Numbered from the stretch's first letter, positions 1 through 9,391 are shown. The stretch: 64,000 nucleotides of DNA from Variovorax sp. JS1663 (GCF_002157355.1 NZ_LYMK01000036.1:1-64000), one strand, 5' to 3'. The notes: a model not told the origin generated them from the sequence alone. A program made the numbers and translations.

Positions 1-75
1 CAAGCGACGCCCGCCGCCGTGGACAACCCTGCGCCGCAGCTCCACTACGACTGCAATGAAAGAGAGGGTAGTCCA

Positions 76-1443
76 GTGAGCGGCATCATGGAAAGCGACG
101 ACGGCATGGACGATCTGCGCGACGAGCGGCTGCGGCGCGCACTGGCCCACGCACCGGACCACGCCGCGGCGCCGGACTGGCGCACGCGCAAGGCGATCCT
201 CGATCAGGCGCGTGAAGCGGTCGCGCCCTCGCTGGCGGTGGTGCCGATGGAGCCGGCGCGATCGTGGTGGCAGCGCCTATTGGGCCTGGGCGGATCGGGC
301 GGCGGTGCCCGCATGCCCTGGAACGCCGCTTTCGCGACCGTGCTGGTCGGGGTGCTGGTGACCGTGCTCTGGCAGCGGGAGCCGGTGCCCGGTGCGCGGC
401 CCGATGGTGAGCCGCCTGCTGCGGCAACCGCTGCGAGGCCCGCCGAATCGCCCGCGGCGCCTCCTGCTGCGCCTGCCGCTGCACCGCCCCCCGCGCCGGT
501 GCAGGCGCCGACGCCAGCTCCGGTGCCAGCCCCGTCCCAGCCAATGAGCGAGCGGGCGCTGCCGTCCAGCCAGGACATCCCGGGCACGCCCTTGCCCCCG
601 CCCGAGCCGGCCCCGCCGGCCGCGGCGAAGGCAGCGCGGCCGGCGCGGCCGCCGGAGCGCCCCAATGCCGCGCCCGCCGAGCCGGCGCGCCGGCAGGCCG
701 AGGAAGCGGCACTGGCGGCATCCGCCGGCGACAGCGCGAAGGAAGCGAGGAAGCGGGAGACACCCGCGATCCAGCCCGCGCCGCCGCCGGCGATGGCAGC
801 TGCGCCTGCACCGGTCACGCCCCCGTCAGGGGCTGCCGGCGCGGCCGCTTCCCGCGATGCTTCGCTCGAGGGGCTGCGCCGGGAGGCAGAGCGAAGCGCC
901 TCGAGTCAGCGCTTTGCCGCGCCGTCCGGTCCGACGCCCGGCGCGGCTCGCGCTGCCAACGAGCCCCCGCGCCCGGCCGCGGCCGCAGCCGCAGCCGCAG
1001 CCGCACCCCCCGCGCCGCGCGCCGCCGAATCGAGCGAGCTCCCCAGCTTTGCCGCGCTCTCGCAATGGAACCGCATGACCATCACGCCGCGCGGCGGCGC
1101 CGGCCGCAGCCTGTCGCGCAGGGAGGCGATGGAGCTCAATGCGCTGCTGGGGTCGGCCGCGCTCTCGGCCGTCGGCCCGCAGCCGCTGGCGGGCACGGCC
1201 GAGTGGCGCGTCACCCTCGAGCGCGGCAACGGCGAGGTGCTGGCCACCTTCGAACTGGGGCGCAACCAGGTGCGTTGGCGCGAGGGCCAGAAGCCGGCGA
1301 CGACGGGTGCGCCTTCCGCAGCGTCGCTGGCCGCCCTGCGCGATGCCCTGCAGCACGCGGTGGAACCGCCGGCGCAGCCGCCCGCGCTGCCATGGAGACC
1401 GGCGCAGCCGCCGGCCGAGCCGGAGACAGCGCCTTCCCGCTGA
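76..1443 (+). CDS. Pro/Ala-rich membrane protein, anti-sigma-like
   Basis: I do not recognise a named family. Starting at the GTG at 76, which follows AGAGAGGG, gives about 455 residues. A short charged N-terminus (roughly residues 1-75) precedes one hydrophobic segment near residues 80-100. Then comes a very long low-complexity Pro/Ala/Glu linker of about 220 residues, including runs of alanine, and a compact C-terminal domain of about 110 residues. This layout (cytoplasmic head, one membrane segment, periplasmic linker and domain) is that of anti-sigma factors or envelope-stress sensors, so an anti-sigma role is inferred only from architecture. An ATG at 19 in the same frame is possible but has no ribosome binding site. 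A reading frame entering from the window edge stops at 77-79 and overlaps the GTG as GTGA, suggesting translational coupling to an upstream gene. Confidence 0.6.
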   Translation: MSGIMESDDGMDDLRDERLRRALAHAPDHAAAPDWRTRKAILDQAREAVAPSLAVVPMEPARSWWQRLLGLGGSGGGARMPWNAAFATVLVGVLVTVLWQREPVPGARPDGEPPAAATAARPAESPAAPPAAPAAAPPPAPVQAPTPAPVPAPSQPMSERALPSSQDIPGTPLPPPEPAPPAAAKAARPARPPERPNAAPAEPARRQAEEAALAASAGDSAKEARKRETPAIQPAPPPAMAAAPAPVTPPSGAAGAAASRDASLEGLRREAERSASSQRFAAPSGPTPGAARAANEPPRPAAAAAAAAAAPPAPRAAESSELPSFAALSQWNRMTITPRGGAGRSLSRREAMELNALLGSAALSAVGPQPLAGTAEWRVTLERGNGEVLATFELGRNQVRWREGQKPATTGAPSAASLAALRDALQHAVEPPAQPPALPWRPAQPPAEPETAPSR

Positions 1444-1444
1444 C

Positions 1445-2224
1445 TCACTCGTGCTTGAAGGCCGCCTTGCGCTTGTTGACGAAGGCGTCCATGCCTTCCT
1501 TCTGGTCCGTGGTGGCGAACAGCGCGTGGAACAGGCGCCGCTCGAACATCACGCCGTCGGCCAGGCCGCTTTCGAAGGCGCGGTTGACCGACTCCTTGGC
1601 CGCCATCACCGCCACCTGCGAGAAGTCGGCAATGATCAGCGCGGCACCCAGCGCCTCGTCCATCAGCTTGTCGTAGGGCACGACGCGGCTGACCAGGCCC
1701 GAGCGCTCGGCTTCGGCGGCGTCCATCATGCGGCCGGTCAGCGTCATGTCCATGGCCTTGGCTTTGCCGACCGCGCGCGGCAGGCGCTGCGTGCCGCCGG
1801 CGCCGGGGATCACGCCGAGCTTGATCTCGGGCTGGCCGAATTTCGCGTTGTCGGCCGCGATGATGAAGTCGCACATCATCGCCAGCTCGCAGCCGCCGCC
1901 CAGTGCGAAGCCGCTCACCGCCGCGATCACGGGCTTGCGCACGCTGCGGATGGTTTCCCAGTTGCGCGTGATGTAGTCGCCCTTGTAGACGTCGACGAAG
2001 CTGTAGCTCGCCATGGCGCCGATGTCCGCGCCCGCGGCGAAGGCGCGCTCGCTGCCGGTGACGATGATGCAGCCGATCGCCGGGTCGGCATCGAAGGCCT
2101 TGAGCGCGGTGCCGAGTTCGGTCATCAGCGCATCGTTGAGCGCGTTCAGCGCCTTGGGCCGGTTCAGCGTCACGATGCCGACCTTGCCGGCCTCGGTGCG
2201 GACTTCGATGGTTTCGTAGCTCAT
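1445..2224 (-). CDS. Enoyl-CoA hydratase
   Basis: A 259-residue crotonase-fold protein, the usual length for short-chain enoyl-CoA hydratases of fatty-acid beta-oxidation. It would add water to trans-2-enoyl-CoA in the cytoplasm. Visible hallmarks are the N-terminal VTLNRPKALNAL strand, the oxyanion-hole segment AFAAGADI, the signature SGFALGGGCELAM and the AGGTQRLPRAVG stretch with both catalytic-region glutamates of the family. The start is the ATG at 2224, preceded by AGGAGA; a longer frame upstream lacks this. It is last in a leftward run after the M61 peptidase gene, with a 59-base gap. The substrate cannot be told from the sequence. Confidence 0.9.
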   Translation of the reverse strand: MSYETIEVRTEAGKVGIVTLNRPKALNALNDALMTELGTALKAFDADPAIGCIIVTGSERAFAAGADIGAMASYSFVDVYKGDYITRNWETIRSVRKPVIAAVSGFALGGGCELAMMCDFIIAADNAKFGQPEIKLGVIPGAGGTQRLPRAVGKAKAMDMTLTGRMMDAAEAERSGLVSRVVPYDKLMDEALGAALIIADFSQVAVMAAKESVNRAFESGLADGVMFERRLFHALFATTDQKEGMDAFVNKRKAAFKHE

Positions 2225-2283
2225 GGGGGAGGTCTCCTGGAAGGAAAGGAAGCGGGGGGCGGAAGAGGGAAGCGCCGCGCTCT

Positions 2284-4077
2284 CTACTGCGGCGCCAGCC
2301 ATTGCGCGAGCTTCGCGGCGTCCTGCACGGCGAGCCGCCAGGTGGTGACGCCGCTGGGCAGCGTGAGCGGCAGGCGCAGCAGCCGCCGGTCGCGCGCCAC
2401 CAGCGCGGTGATCTTCTTCAGCGGGCCGAGGTAGAGCGCCAGGTCGTCCAGCCGCGCGATGCGCCAGCCCTGCGCCGGCCGGCCCTTGTGCGCTGCCAGT
2501 TCGATGCCGATCCACTCGTCGTTGGCCGAGAAGCCGGCTTGCTCGGCTGCGCCGCCACGCAGCACCATCTTGACCTGCACGCTGCCGTTGGCTTCGGCCA
2601 CGCGCAGGCCCAGTTCCTGGGCGCGCTGGGCCGGGTCCTCGTTGGCGCTCACGCCGTGTCGGCCCAGCTGCTCGGCCAGCGGCAGCTCATCGGTCGAATG
2701 CACCCACTGCGCGATCTCGTCCGCGAATGAGCGCCCGCCCACGGCCTCGAGCGCGGCCGCGAAGTCCGGCTCGGCCACCGGGCCGCCGCCGCTCTTCGTC
2801 CACAGCAGCCGCATCACGTCGTCCAGGGAGCCCTTGCCCTCGGCGCGCAGCGTCAGGTCGAAGCACAGCGCCACCAGCGCGCCCTTGGTGTAGTAGCTGA
2901 TGGTGGTGTTGGCGGTCTGCTCGTCCTGCCGGTAGTACTTGACCCAGGCATCGAAGCTCGCCTGCGCCACCGACTGCACATGGCGCCCCGGCGCCTGCAG
3001 CACCTGGTTGGCGGTTTTGTTGATGAGCCGCAGGTAGCCCGCATCGTCCAGGCGCCCGGCGCGGCGCAGCAGCAGGTCGTCGTAGTAGCTGGTGAAGCCC
3101 TCGAACAGCCACAGCAGCTGCGTGTAGTTCTCCTGCGCGTAGTCGTAGCGCTCGAACTCCGCGGGCCGCAGGCGCTTGACGTTCCAGGTGTGGAAGTACT
3201 CGTGGCTGATCAACCCGAGCAGCGTGGTGTAGCCCTCGCCCTGCTTCTGCACGCCGAGCTGCGGCAGGTCGCGCCGCGTGCAGATGAGCGCGGTCGAGTG
3301 GCGGTGCTCGAGGCCGCCGTAGCCGTCGTCCACCGCGTTCAGCATGAAGACGTAGCGGTCGTGCGGAGGCTTCGGGCTGCCGCGCTTGCCGACCTTCGGG
3401 CCGTGCCAGAAGCGCATCTGCGTCTCGCAGATGGCGCGCGTGTCGGCGATCAGCCGCTCGCCGTCGAAGGAGGGCGGTGCGCCCGCGACCACGAAGCGGT
3501 GCGGCACGCCGCAGGCCTCGAACTCGGCGCTCCAGAAGGCACCCATCTCCACCGGACTGTCGGCCAGCTCGTCGTAACCGGCGGCCAGGTAGTGACCGAA
3601 GCCGTGGCGGTCGGTCTTGGTGGGCTCCAGGGCTGTGGCGCAGGACCAGCGTTGCTCGTCCGGTGCCAGCTTCGGCCCGACGATCTCGATCGCATGCGGC
3701 GCCTCGGCCTGGCCATCGACGCGCAGGCACAGGCTGGTGCCGTTGAAGAAGGCGCGCGTCGCATCAAGCCAGGCGGTGCGCACCGAGTTGTCGTAGGCGC
3801 AGACCTGGTAGCGCAGCTCCAGCGGCTTGCCGGGCGTGCAGTCGATCTGCCAGCTGCACTTGTCGAGCTGATGCACGGCCAGTGCGCGACGGCCCTGGCG
3901 GGCCTGGAGATCCTGCAGGTTCTTCGCGAACTCGCGCACCAGGTAGCTGCCCGGGATCCAGACCGGCAGCGCGACGCGCTGCCGCGCCGCGGGCCGCTCG
4001 ATGCGCAGCAGGACGGCGAAGAGATGCGCGTGTCGGTCCGCGCACTCGACGCGGTAGTGGACAGCCGGCGCCACCAT
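2284..4077 (-). CDS. M61-family metallopeptidase with PDZ domain
   Basis: A 597-residue M61 (glycyl aminopeptidase-like) zinc peptidase. The N-terminal M61 beta-domain carries the conserved PVWIPGSYLVREFAKN segment near residue 40. The gluzincin motif HEYFHTWN has its zinc histidines at 292 and 296, followed by VKRLRP as is typical of this family. A PDZ-like domain occupies about residues 470-560. There is no signal peptide, so a cytoplasmic location is likely. Family members cleave N-terminal glycine or alanine residues, but the physiological substrate is generally unclear. The start codon overlaps the dsbC stop (TGATG), implying translational coupling with the oxidative-folding gene upstream. 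Confidence 0.88.
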   Translation of the reverse strand: MVAPAVHYRVECADRHAHLFAVLLRIERPAARQRVALPVWIPGSYLVREFAKNLQDLQARQGRRALAVHQLDKCSWQIDCTPGKPLELRYQVCAYDNSVRTAWLDATRAFFNGTSLCLRVDGQAEAPHAIEIVGPKLAPDEQRWSCATALEPTKTDRHGFGHYLAAGYDELADSPVEMGAFWSAEFEACGVPHRFVVAGAPPSFDGERLIADTRAICETQMRFWHGPKVGKRGSPKPPHDRYVFMLNAVDDGYGGLEHRHSTALICTRRDLPQLGVQKQGEGYTTLLGLISHEYFHTWNVKRLRPAEFERYDYAQENYTQLLWLFEGFTSYYDDLLLRRAGRLDDAGYLRLINKTANQVLQAPGRHVQSVAQASFDAWVKYYRQDEQTANTTISYYTKGALVALCFDLTLRAEGKGSLDDVMRLLWTKSGGGPVAEPDFAAALEAVGGRSFADEIAQWVHSTDELPLAEQLGRHGVSANEDPAQRAQELGLRVAEANGSVQVKMVLRGGAAEQAGFSANDEWIGIELAAHKGRPAQGWRIARLDDLALYLGPLKKITALVARDRRLLRLPLTLPSGVTTWRLAVQDAAKLAQWLAPQ

Positions 4078-4799
4078 CAGTTGATTGCGGCGAGTTGTTT
4101 CTCGACCTGCGCTGCCGGAATGGCGCCCGGTGCGCGCGTGCCGTCACCGAAGATCAGCGTGGGCGTGCCGGTGATGTTGTACTTCTGGCCGAACTCGCGG
4201 TTGCGCGTGAGCGCGCCCGTGTCGCACTCGGCGTTCTCGGGCGCGGTGCCGCGCTGCATCCAGTCGGCCCAGGCCTTGGCCTTGTCCTTCGCGCACCAGA
4301 TGTTGCGCGACTTGGTCACCGAGTCCGGCCCCAGCACGGGGTACAGGAAGAGATGGATGGTGACGTTGTCGACCTTGGTCAGGTCGCGTTCGAACTGCTT
4401 GCAGTAGCCGCAGTTCGGGTCCTCGAAGACGGCCAGCTTGCGCTTGCCGTTGCCGCGCACGATCTTGATCGCGTCCTTCACCGGCAGCTTGTCGAAGGCC
4501 ACCTCGCTGAGCTTCTCGACGCGTTCCTCGGTCAGGTTGCGCCGGGCCTTGACGTCGATGAGGTTGCCCTGCAGCAGGTAGTTGCCCTGCTCGTCGGTGT
4601 AGTAGATCTCGAAGCCGTTGATGCGCACTTCGTAGAGGCCCGGCATGGGCGCCTTGCGGATCTCGTCGATCTTGGCGAACTGGGGAATGCGCGCGGCCAG
4701 GTTCTGGCGGATCTCTGCTTCGCCGGCCGCGGCGGTCAGGCTGCAGCCCAGGGCCAGTGCGGCAAGCCATGCAGCGAGGGGTGCGGATGCGGATTTCAT
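4077..4799 (-). CDS. dsbC: Thiol:disulfide interchange protein DsbC
   Basis: A 240-residue periplasmic disulfide isomerase of the DsbC/DsbG family. A signal peptide covers about residues 1-25 (hydrophobic core then AAA-GEA). The N-terminal dimerisation domain (about 26-95) is followed by a thioredoxin fold with active site CGYC at residues 130-133, the DsbC-type dipeptide. A second cysteine pair, at 169 and 192, matches the structural disulfide of the family. The cis-proline loop is visible as ITGTPTLIF. It is expected to reshuffle wrong disulfides, kept reduced by DsbD, which is not in this window. It lies between a UbiH-like gene and the coupled M61 peptidase gene. Confidence 0.95.
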   Translation of the reverse strand: MKSASAPLAAWLAALALGCSLTAAAGEAEIRQNLAARIPQFAKIDEIRKAPMPGLYEVRINGFEIYYTDEQGNYLLQGNLIDVKARRNLTEERVEKLSEVAFDKLPVKDAIKIVRGNGKRKLAVFEDPNCGYCKQFERDLTKVDNVTIHLFLYPVLGPDSVTKSRNIWCAKDKAKAWADWMQRGTAPENAECDTGALTRNREFGQKYNITGTPTLIFGDGTRAPGAIPAAQVEKQLAAIN

Positions 4800-4822
4800 G
4801 ATGGTGGTGCTCGTTGCAGGGT

Positions 4823-5932
4823 TCAGGACAGGCCCATGGCCTGCTTCGCGATCCAGTTCTTGATCAGGCGCGTGCGGTCGAAGCCGCGCATGCCCCAGTT
4901 GCGCAGCGCCGGCAGCGGATCGGCGCTGTGCGCGAAGAGCTGCTGCAGACCGTCGGTGGCGAGACTCATCGACAGCACGTCGGCGCGGCGCGCGCGCTCG
5001 TAGCGGCGCAGCAGGCGGGCATCGCCCACGCTGCGCCAGTAGTCGCGGTCCTTGATCACGTCGGCCAGCGCCGCGGCATCGGCCAGGCCCAGGTTCAGGC
5101 CCTGGCCCGCCAGCGGATGCACCGTGTGGGCGGCATCGCCGGCCAGGGCCCACGCGTTGCCGTCGGCCAGGCGGCCGGTCCAGCGGTCGGCGATGGCGCG
5201 CTGCAGCGGCCACGCGGCGCGCTCGCTGACCAGGCGCAGACCGCCCAGTGCCCCGTGGCTGGCCTCGTGCAGCGCGTGGTTGAATGCGTCGGCGCCGAGC
5301 GCCAGCAATTCGGGCGCTCGCAGCTGGTCGACCGACCAGACCAGCGCGAGCTGCTTGTCCGTCATCGGCAGCAGGGCGAAGACCTCGCCCCGGTCGTTGA
5401 ACCACTGGCGCGCGGCGCCGTCGTGCGGCTCGTCGGCGACCACGCGCGCCGCGATCGCGTGCTGCGGGTAGCGCGTGACCTCGTAGCGCACGCCCAACTG
5501 CTCGCGCGTGGCGCTGATGCGGCCTTCGCAGACCACCGTCAGCGGCGCCGCCACCGGCTCGGCGACCACCTCGATACGGGACTGGAAGCGCACCGCGTCG
5601 GCCAGTTGCTGCTCGAGCGCCGGCACGTCCACGATCCAGGCCAGGGCGTCGACCTTCTGCCGCGCCGCGTGGAACTGCACGCGGCCGCCTTCGTCACCGT
5701 GCACCAGCATCTCGCGCACCGGCGTGGCGTGCGGTGCGTCGGGCCAGCCGCGCAGCGATTCGAGCAGGGCCCTGGAGGCAGCATTGAGCGCATAGGCGCG
5801 CACGTCCTGCCGCTCGGGCGTGGCGGCGGGCGCCACCAGCGCCACCCGCACGCGCTCGCGTGCCAGCAGCAGCGCCAGCGTCCGGCCGACGATGCCGGCG
5901 CCGCGAATGCAAACCTCGGGGGGAAGAGCCAT
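4823..5932 (-). CDS. UbiH/UbiF-type FAD-dependent monooxygenase
   Basis: A 369-residue flavoprotein of the UbiH/UbiF/VisC/COQ6 hydroxylase family, which hydroxylates the aromatic ring of ubiquinone precursors. The N-terminal Rossmann motif IRGAGIVGRTLALLLAR binds ADP. The second FAD motif, GDAAHTVHPLAGQGLNLG, is the family hallmark and sits near residue 280. The start at ATG 5932 puts the dinucleotide fold at residue 9. A longer frame reaches 6022 but would overlap the divergent MOSC gene. Which ring position it hydroxylates cannot be decided here. It is followed 23 bases later by dsbC. Confidence 0.87.
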   Translation of the reverse strand: MALPPEVCIRGAGIVGRTLALLLARERVRVALVAPAATPERQDVRAYALNAASRALLESLRGWPDAPHATPVREMLVHGDEGGRVQFHAARQKVDALAWIVDVPALEQQLADAVRFQSRIEVVAEPVAAPLTVVCEGRISATREQLGVRYEVTRYPQHAIAARVVADEPHDGAARQWFNDRGEVFALLPMTDKQLALVWSVDQLRAPELLALGADAFNHALHEASHGALGGLRLVSERAAWPLQRAIADRWTGRLADGNAWALAGDAAHTVHPLAGQGLNLGLADAAALADVIKDRDYWRSVGDARLLRRYERARRADVLSMSLATDGLQQLFAHSADPLPALRNWGMRGFDRTRLIKNWIAKQAMGLS

Positions 5933-5984
5933 CGGGGCATTGTAGGAGTGCGGGACAATCGCGCCATCGCCCAAGGACTTGCCC

Positions 5985-6869
5985 GTGACCGCTCCCGCCG
6001 ACTTCGACCTCCAGGCCCGCATCGCCCGTCTCTTCGTCTATCCCATCAAGTCCTGCGCCGGCGTCGAGCTGCCCGAGGCGCTGCTGACCGAGACCGGCCT
6101 GGAGTTCGACCGTGCGTGGATGGTGGTCGACGAGAACGGTGAATTCGTCACCCAGCGCGAGCTGCCGCGGATGGTGCTGATCCGCCCGCAGATGAAGTAC
6201 TCGGAGATGGTGCTGCGCGCCCCCGGCATGCTGGCGCTGCACATCGCTTTCGACCGGGTCGAGCAGCCGGTGCGGGTACGCGTGTGGAACGACGAGGTGG
6301 CAGCCTACGACATGGGCGACATCGCGGCCCAATGGTTCAGCGACTTCCTGTCCGAGCCGGGCCGGCCGCGCCGGCTGCGCCTGGTGCGCTTCGACCCCGA
6401 GCACAAGCGCCTGTCGAGCCTGAAGTGGACCGGCGGCGTCGAGGCGCTCAACCAGTTCGCGGACGGCTATCCGCTGTTGGTAGCCAGCGAGGGCTCGCTG
6501 GCCGAGTTCAATGCGCGCCTGGCGGACGGTGGCCATTCGGCGGTCGGGATCGAGCGCTTCCGCCCCAACATCGTGCTGGCCGGCATCGAGGCGCATGACG
6601 AGGACCGGGTGGAGATGCTGCACGTGCAGACCGCCGAAGGCGAGGCGCGGCTGCAGCCGGTGAAGCCCTGTTCGCGCTGTCCCGTGCCCGACATCGATCC
6701 GGCGACCGCCGCATCCAGCCCCGAGGTCGGCGACACGCTTCGCCGCTACCGGCAGGACCCGCGGGTGGACGGCGCCATCACCTTCGGCATGAACTGCATC
6801 GTGCGCGAGGGCGTGGAGCATCTCTTCAAGGTCGGCCAGCCGGTGGCGGCGAACTACCGCTTCGATTGA
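5985..6869 (+). CDS. MOSC domain-containing protein (YcbX-like)
   Basis: A 294-residue protein with an N-terminal MOSC beta-barrel domain (about residues 10-130, beginning ARIARLFVYPIKSCAG) and a C-terminal MOSC domain. The conserved cysteine expected to bind the molybdenum cofactor is in the PCSRCPVPDIDP segment near residue 230. Homologues include E. coli YcbX and the mARC proteins, which reduce N-hydroxylated compounds; unlike YcbX, no C-terminal ferredoxin domain is present. I chose the GTG at 5985 because AAGGA lies seven bases upstream; a TTG at 5979 is an alternative. It is divergent from the UbiH-like gene with a 52-base gap. Confidence 0.85.
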   Translation: MTAPADFDLQARIARLFVYPIKSCAGVELPEALLTETGLEFDRAWMVVDENGEFVTQRELPRMVLIRPQMKYSEMVLRAPGMLALHIAFDRVEQPVRVRVWNDEVAAYDMGDIAAQWFSDFLSEPGRPRRLRLVRFDPEHKRLSSLKWTGGVEALNQFADGYPLLVASEGSLAEFNARLADGGHSAVGIERFRPNIVLAGIEAHDEDRVEMLHVQTAEGEARLQPVKPCSRCPVPDIDPATAASSPEVGDTLRRYRQDPRVDGAITFGMNCIVREGVEHLFKVGQPVAANYRFD

Positions 6870-6964
6870 CCTGCCTGCGGCAGTGACACTGCCGGTGCCC
6901 GGGGCGCGCCCGGAGCCAGCGCCTAAAATCGCCGGCTTCCCAAGCATCCTGAGAAAGCCCCGCC

Positions 6965-8056
6965 ATGAGTCTCCAGTGCGGCATCGTCGGCCTGCCCAAC
7001 GTCGGCAAGTCCACCCTCTTCAACGCGCTGACCAAGGCCGGCATCGCGGCCGAGAACTACCCTTTCTGCACCATCGAGCCCAATGTGGGCGTCGTCGAAG
7101 TGCCCGATTCCCGGCTGGCCCAACTGGCCGAGATCGTGAAGCCGGAGCGCGTCGTGCCGGCCATCGTGGAGTTCGTCGACATCGCAGGCCTGGTGGCCGG
7201 CGCCAGCAAAGGCGAGGGCCTGGGCAATCAGTTCCTTGCACACATCCGCGAGACCGACGCCATCGTGAACGTGGTGCGCTGCTTCGAGGACGACAACGTG
7301 GTGCACGTGGCCGGCAAGGTGGACCCGATCTCCGACATCGAGGTGATCCAGACCGAGCTGTGCCTGGCCGACCTCGCCACCGTCGAAAAGGCCTTGGCGC
7401 GTCACGCCAAGACGGCGCGTTCGGGCGACAAGGAAGCGATCAAGCTGGTGGCGCTGCTGGAGAAATGCCAGGCCGCGCTCAACGACAACAAGCCGGTGCG
7501 TACGGTCGAGTTCAGCAAGGAGGACAGGCCGCTGATGAAGCAGTTCTCGCTGATCACCGCCAAGCCCGCCATGTTCGTCGGCAACGTGTCCGAGGACGGC
7601 TTCGAGAACAATCCCTTCCTCGATCGCCTGCGCGAATACGCCGCCGCGCAGAACGCGCCGGTGGTGGCCATCAGCGCCAAGATCGAATCGGAACTGGCCG
7701 ACATGGACGAGGAGGACAAGAAGATGTTCCTCGCCGAGATCGGCCAGGAGGAGCCGGGCCTCAACCGCCTGATCCGCGCGGCCTATTCGCTGCTGGGCCT
7801 GCAGACCTACTTCACCGCCGGCGTGAAGGAAGTGCGCGCCTGGACCATCCACATCGGCGACACCGGCCCGCAGGCGGCCGGCGTGATCCACACCGATTTC
7901 GAGAAGGGCTACATCCGCGCGCAGACCATCTCCTTCGCCGACTACATCGCCTACAAGGGCGAGCAGGGCGCGAAGGACGCCGGGAAGATGCGGGCGGAAG
8001 GGAAGGACTACGTGGTGAAGGATGGGGATGTGATGAACTTCCTGTTCAGCGCCTGA
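6965..8056 (+). CDS. ychF: Ribosome-binding ATPase YchF
   Basis: A 363-residue Obg-family P-loop protein of standard YchF length. The G1 motif GLPNVGKST is at residues 8-16, the switch region reads VDIAGLVAGASKGEGLGNQFL, and a C-terminal TGS domain includes AWTIHIGDTGPQAAGVIH. YchF prefers ATP to GTP, binds ribosomes and modulates the oxidative-stress response and start-site selection. The TAAAAT at 6924-6929 could be its -10 box. A perfect 7-bp hairpin at 6878-6894 lies between the MOSC gene and this one and has no T-tract. The glutathione transferase gene starts three bases after the stop. Confidence 0.96.
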   Translation: MSLQCGIVGLPNVGKSTLFNALTKAGIAAENYPFCTIEPNVGVVEVPDSRLAQLAEIVKPERVVPAIVEFVDIAGLVAGASKGEGLGNQFLAHIRETDAIVNVVRCFEDDNVVHVAGKVDPISDIEVIQTELCLADLATVEKALARHAKTARSGDKEAIKLVALLEKCQAALNDNKPVRTVEFSKEDRPLMKQFSLITAKPAMFVGNVSEDGFENNPFLDRLREYAAAQNAPVVAISAKIESELADMDEEDKKMFLAEIGQEEPGLNRLIRAAYSLLGLQTYFTAGVKEVRAWTIHIGDTGPQAAGVIHTDFEKGYIRAQTISFADYIAYKGEQGAKDAGKMRAEGKDYVVKDGDVMNFLFSA

Positions 8057-8058
8057 AC

Positions 8059-8733
8059 ATGATCACCGTCCACCATCTGAACAACTCGCGCTCGCAGCGC
8101 GTGTTGTGGCTGCTCGAGGAGCTCGGGTTGTCTTATGAGATCGTCCATTACCAGCGCGACCCGAAGACGATGCTCGCGCCGCCCAGCCTGCGCGCCGTGC
8201 ATCCACTGGGCAAGTCGCCGGTGGTGACGACCGGGGACGGCCTGGCGCTCGCCGAGTCGGGCGCCATCCTCGAGACGCTGGTCGAGCGCTACGGCGAGGG
8301 CCGCCTCGCGCCCGCCGCGGGCACGCCCGAGGCCTTGCGTTATCGCTATTGGATGCACTATGCGGAAGGTTCGGCCATGCCGCCGCTGTTGCTCAAGCTG
8401 ATGTTCGACCAGATCGAGAAGGCGAAGATGCCGTTCTTCGCCAGGCCCATCGCCAAGGGCATCGCGGCCAAGGCGAAGGCCGCCTTCATCGTGCCGAACA
8501 TCCGCAACCACCTCGACTTCATGGAGGCCGAACTCGGCAAGAGTGAATGGTTTGCCGGCGCTGACTTCTCTGGCGCGGACATCCAGATGAGCTTCCCGGT
8601 CGAGGCGGCGGTGGCGCGCGGTGGCCTGGATGCGAAGCGGCCGAAGCTGATGGCCTATCTCGAGCGCATCCATGCGCGGCCTGCATACCAGCGTGCGCTG
8701 GAGCGCGGCGGGCCCTATGGCCTGCTCAGTTGA
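8059..8733 (+). CDS. Glutathione S-transferase family protein
   Basis: A 224-residue two-domain GST. The thioredoxin-like N-terminal domain starts ITVHHLNNSRSQRVLWLLEEL; the Asn-Ser-Arg-Ser-Gln segment is where the catalytic serine or cysteine of the beta/related classes usually sits. LGKSPVV supplies the cis-proline and ALAESGAI the gamma-glutamyl-binding Glu-Ser pair. The helical C-terminal domain covers about residues 90-224. It would conjugate or reduce electrophilic substrates with glutathione. The gene begins three bases after ychF, so the two are probably cotranscribed. Substrate unknown. Confidence 0.9.
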   Translation: MITVHHLNNSRSQRVLWLLEELGLSYEIVHYQRDPKTMLAPPSLRAVHPLGKSPVVTTGDGLALAESGAILETLVERYGEGRLAPAAGTPEALRYRYWMHYAEGSAMPPLLLKLMFDQIEKAKMPFFARPIAKGIAAKAKAAFIVPNIRNHLDFMEAELGKSEWFAGADFSGADIQMSFPVEAAVARGGLDAKRPKLMAYLERIHARPAYQRALERGGPYGLLS

Positions 8734-8748
8734 AGGTCCCGACGCCTT

Positions 8749-9219
8749 TCAGTTCGGCCAGATGTACAGCAGCGCGACGGTCATCGTGACGTAGCGCGCG
8801 AACTTGCCGATCGCCATGTAGACCACGCAGGGCCAGAAGGAAAGGCGCAGCCAACCTGCGACCGCACAGAGCGGATCGCCCACGATCGGCAGCCAGGCCA
8901 GCAGGCAGGCCTTGGGCCCCAGCCGCTCGAGCCATGTCAGCACGCGCATGTGGTGCTTCGAGTGTGAGTACTTGTCCGCCACCTGGTGCGCGGCATAGCC
9001 GATCCACCAGTCGACGATGCCGCCCAGCGTGTTGCCGGCGGTCGCCACGAGCACGGCGGGCCAGAACAGTTCGGGATTGAGCTTGAGCAGTCCGAAGAGC
9101 GCCGGCTCCGAGCCGACCGGCAGCAGGGTGGCCGATATGAAGGCGACGATGAAAAGGGTGCTGAGCCCGAACTGCGGAAGCGCGAGAAGCGCGAGAAGGG
9201 AGTCGAGCCAGGCTTGCAT
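8749..9219 (-). CDS. yqaA: YqaA family inner membrane protein
   Basis: A 156-residue polytopic membrane protein matching E. coli YqaA, a small member of the VTT/SNARE-associated (DedA-like) family. Recognisable segments are FISATLLPVGSEPALFGLL, ATAGNTLGG, LLAWLPIVGDPLCAVAGWLR and IGKFARYVTM, with about four hydrophobic stretches. DedA-like proteins are linked to lipid scrambling and membrane homeostasis; the function of YqaA itself is not established. The start at ATG 9219 has GAGG a few bases upstream, whereas the frame open to 9306 has no support. It converges on the GST gene with only 15 bases between the stops. Confidence 0.88.
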   Translation of the reverse strand: MQAWLDSLLALLALPQFGLSTLFIVAFISATLLPVGSEPALFGLLKLNPELFWPAVLVATAGNTLGGIVDWWIGYAAHQVADKYSHSKHHMRVLTWLERLGPKACLLAWLPIVGDPLCAVAGWLRLSFWPCVVYMAIGKFARYVTMTVALLYIWPN

Positions 9220-9391
9220 GTGCGCCTCAGTATAGAAAGGCGCGCTGTTATTCGGCCTTGGCGTATACGCGATCTGCGCGTATTTCGGTTGTCGCGTAAA
9301 GTGCAAATCGTTGCAGCGGCGGCTCCGAGGCGCCGCTACAATCGTGCCTCATTTTTCAGCAGCACCCGGCGCGCTCGCCACTTTCCTCTCC

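Noticed and set aside
2..79. Tail of an upstream gene ending in a GTGA overlap with the first gene
   Set aside because: Only 25 codons are visible, with no recognisable motif; a sigma factor is a guess, so it is not listed as a feature.
9337..9342. TACAAT as the dusB -10 box
   Set aside because: The hexamer is good, but no -35 element sits at 16-18 bases, so I mention it only within the gene entry.
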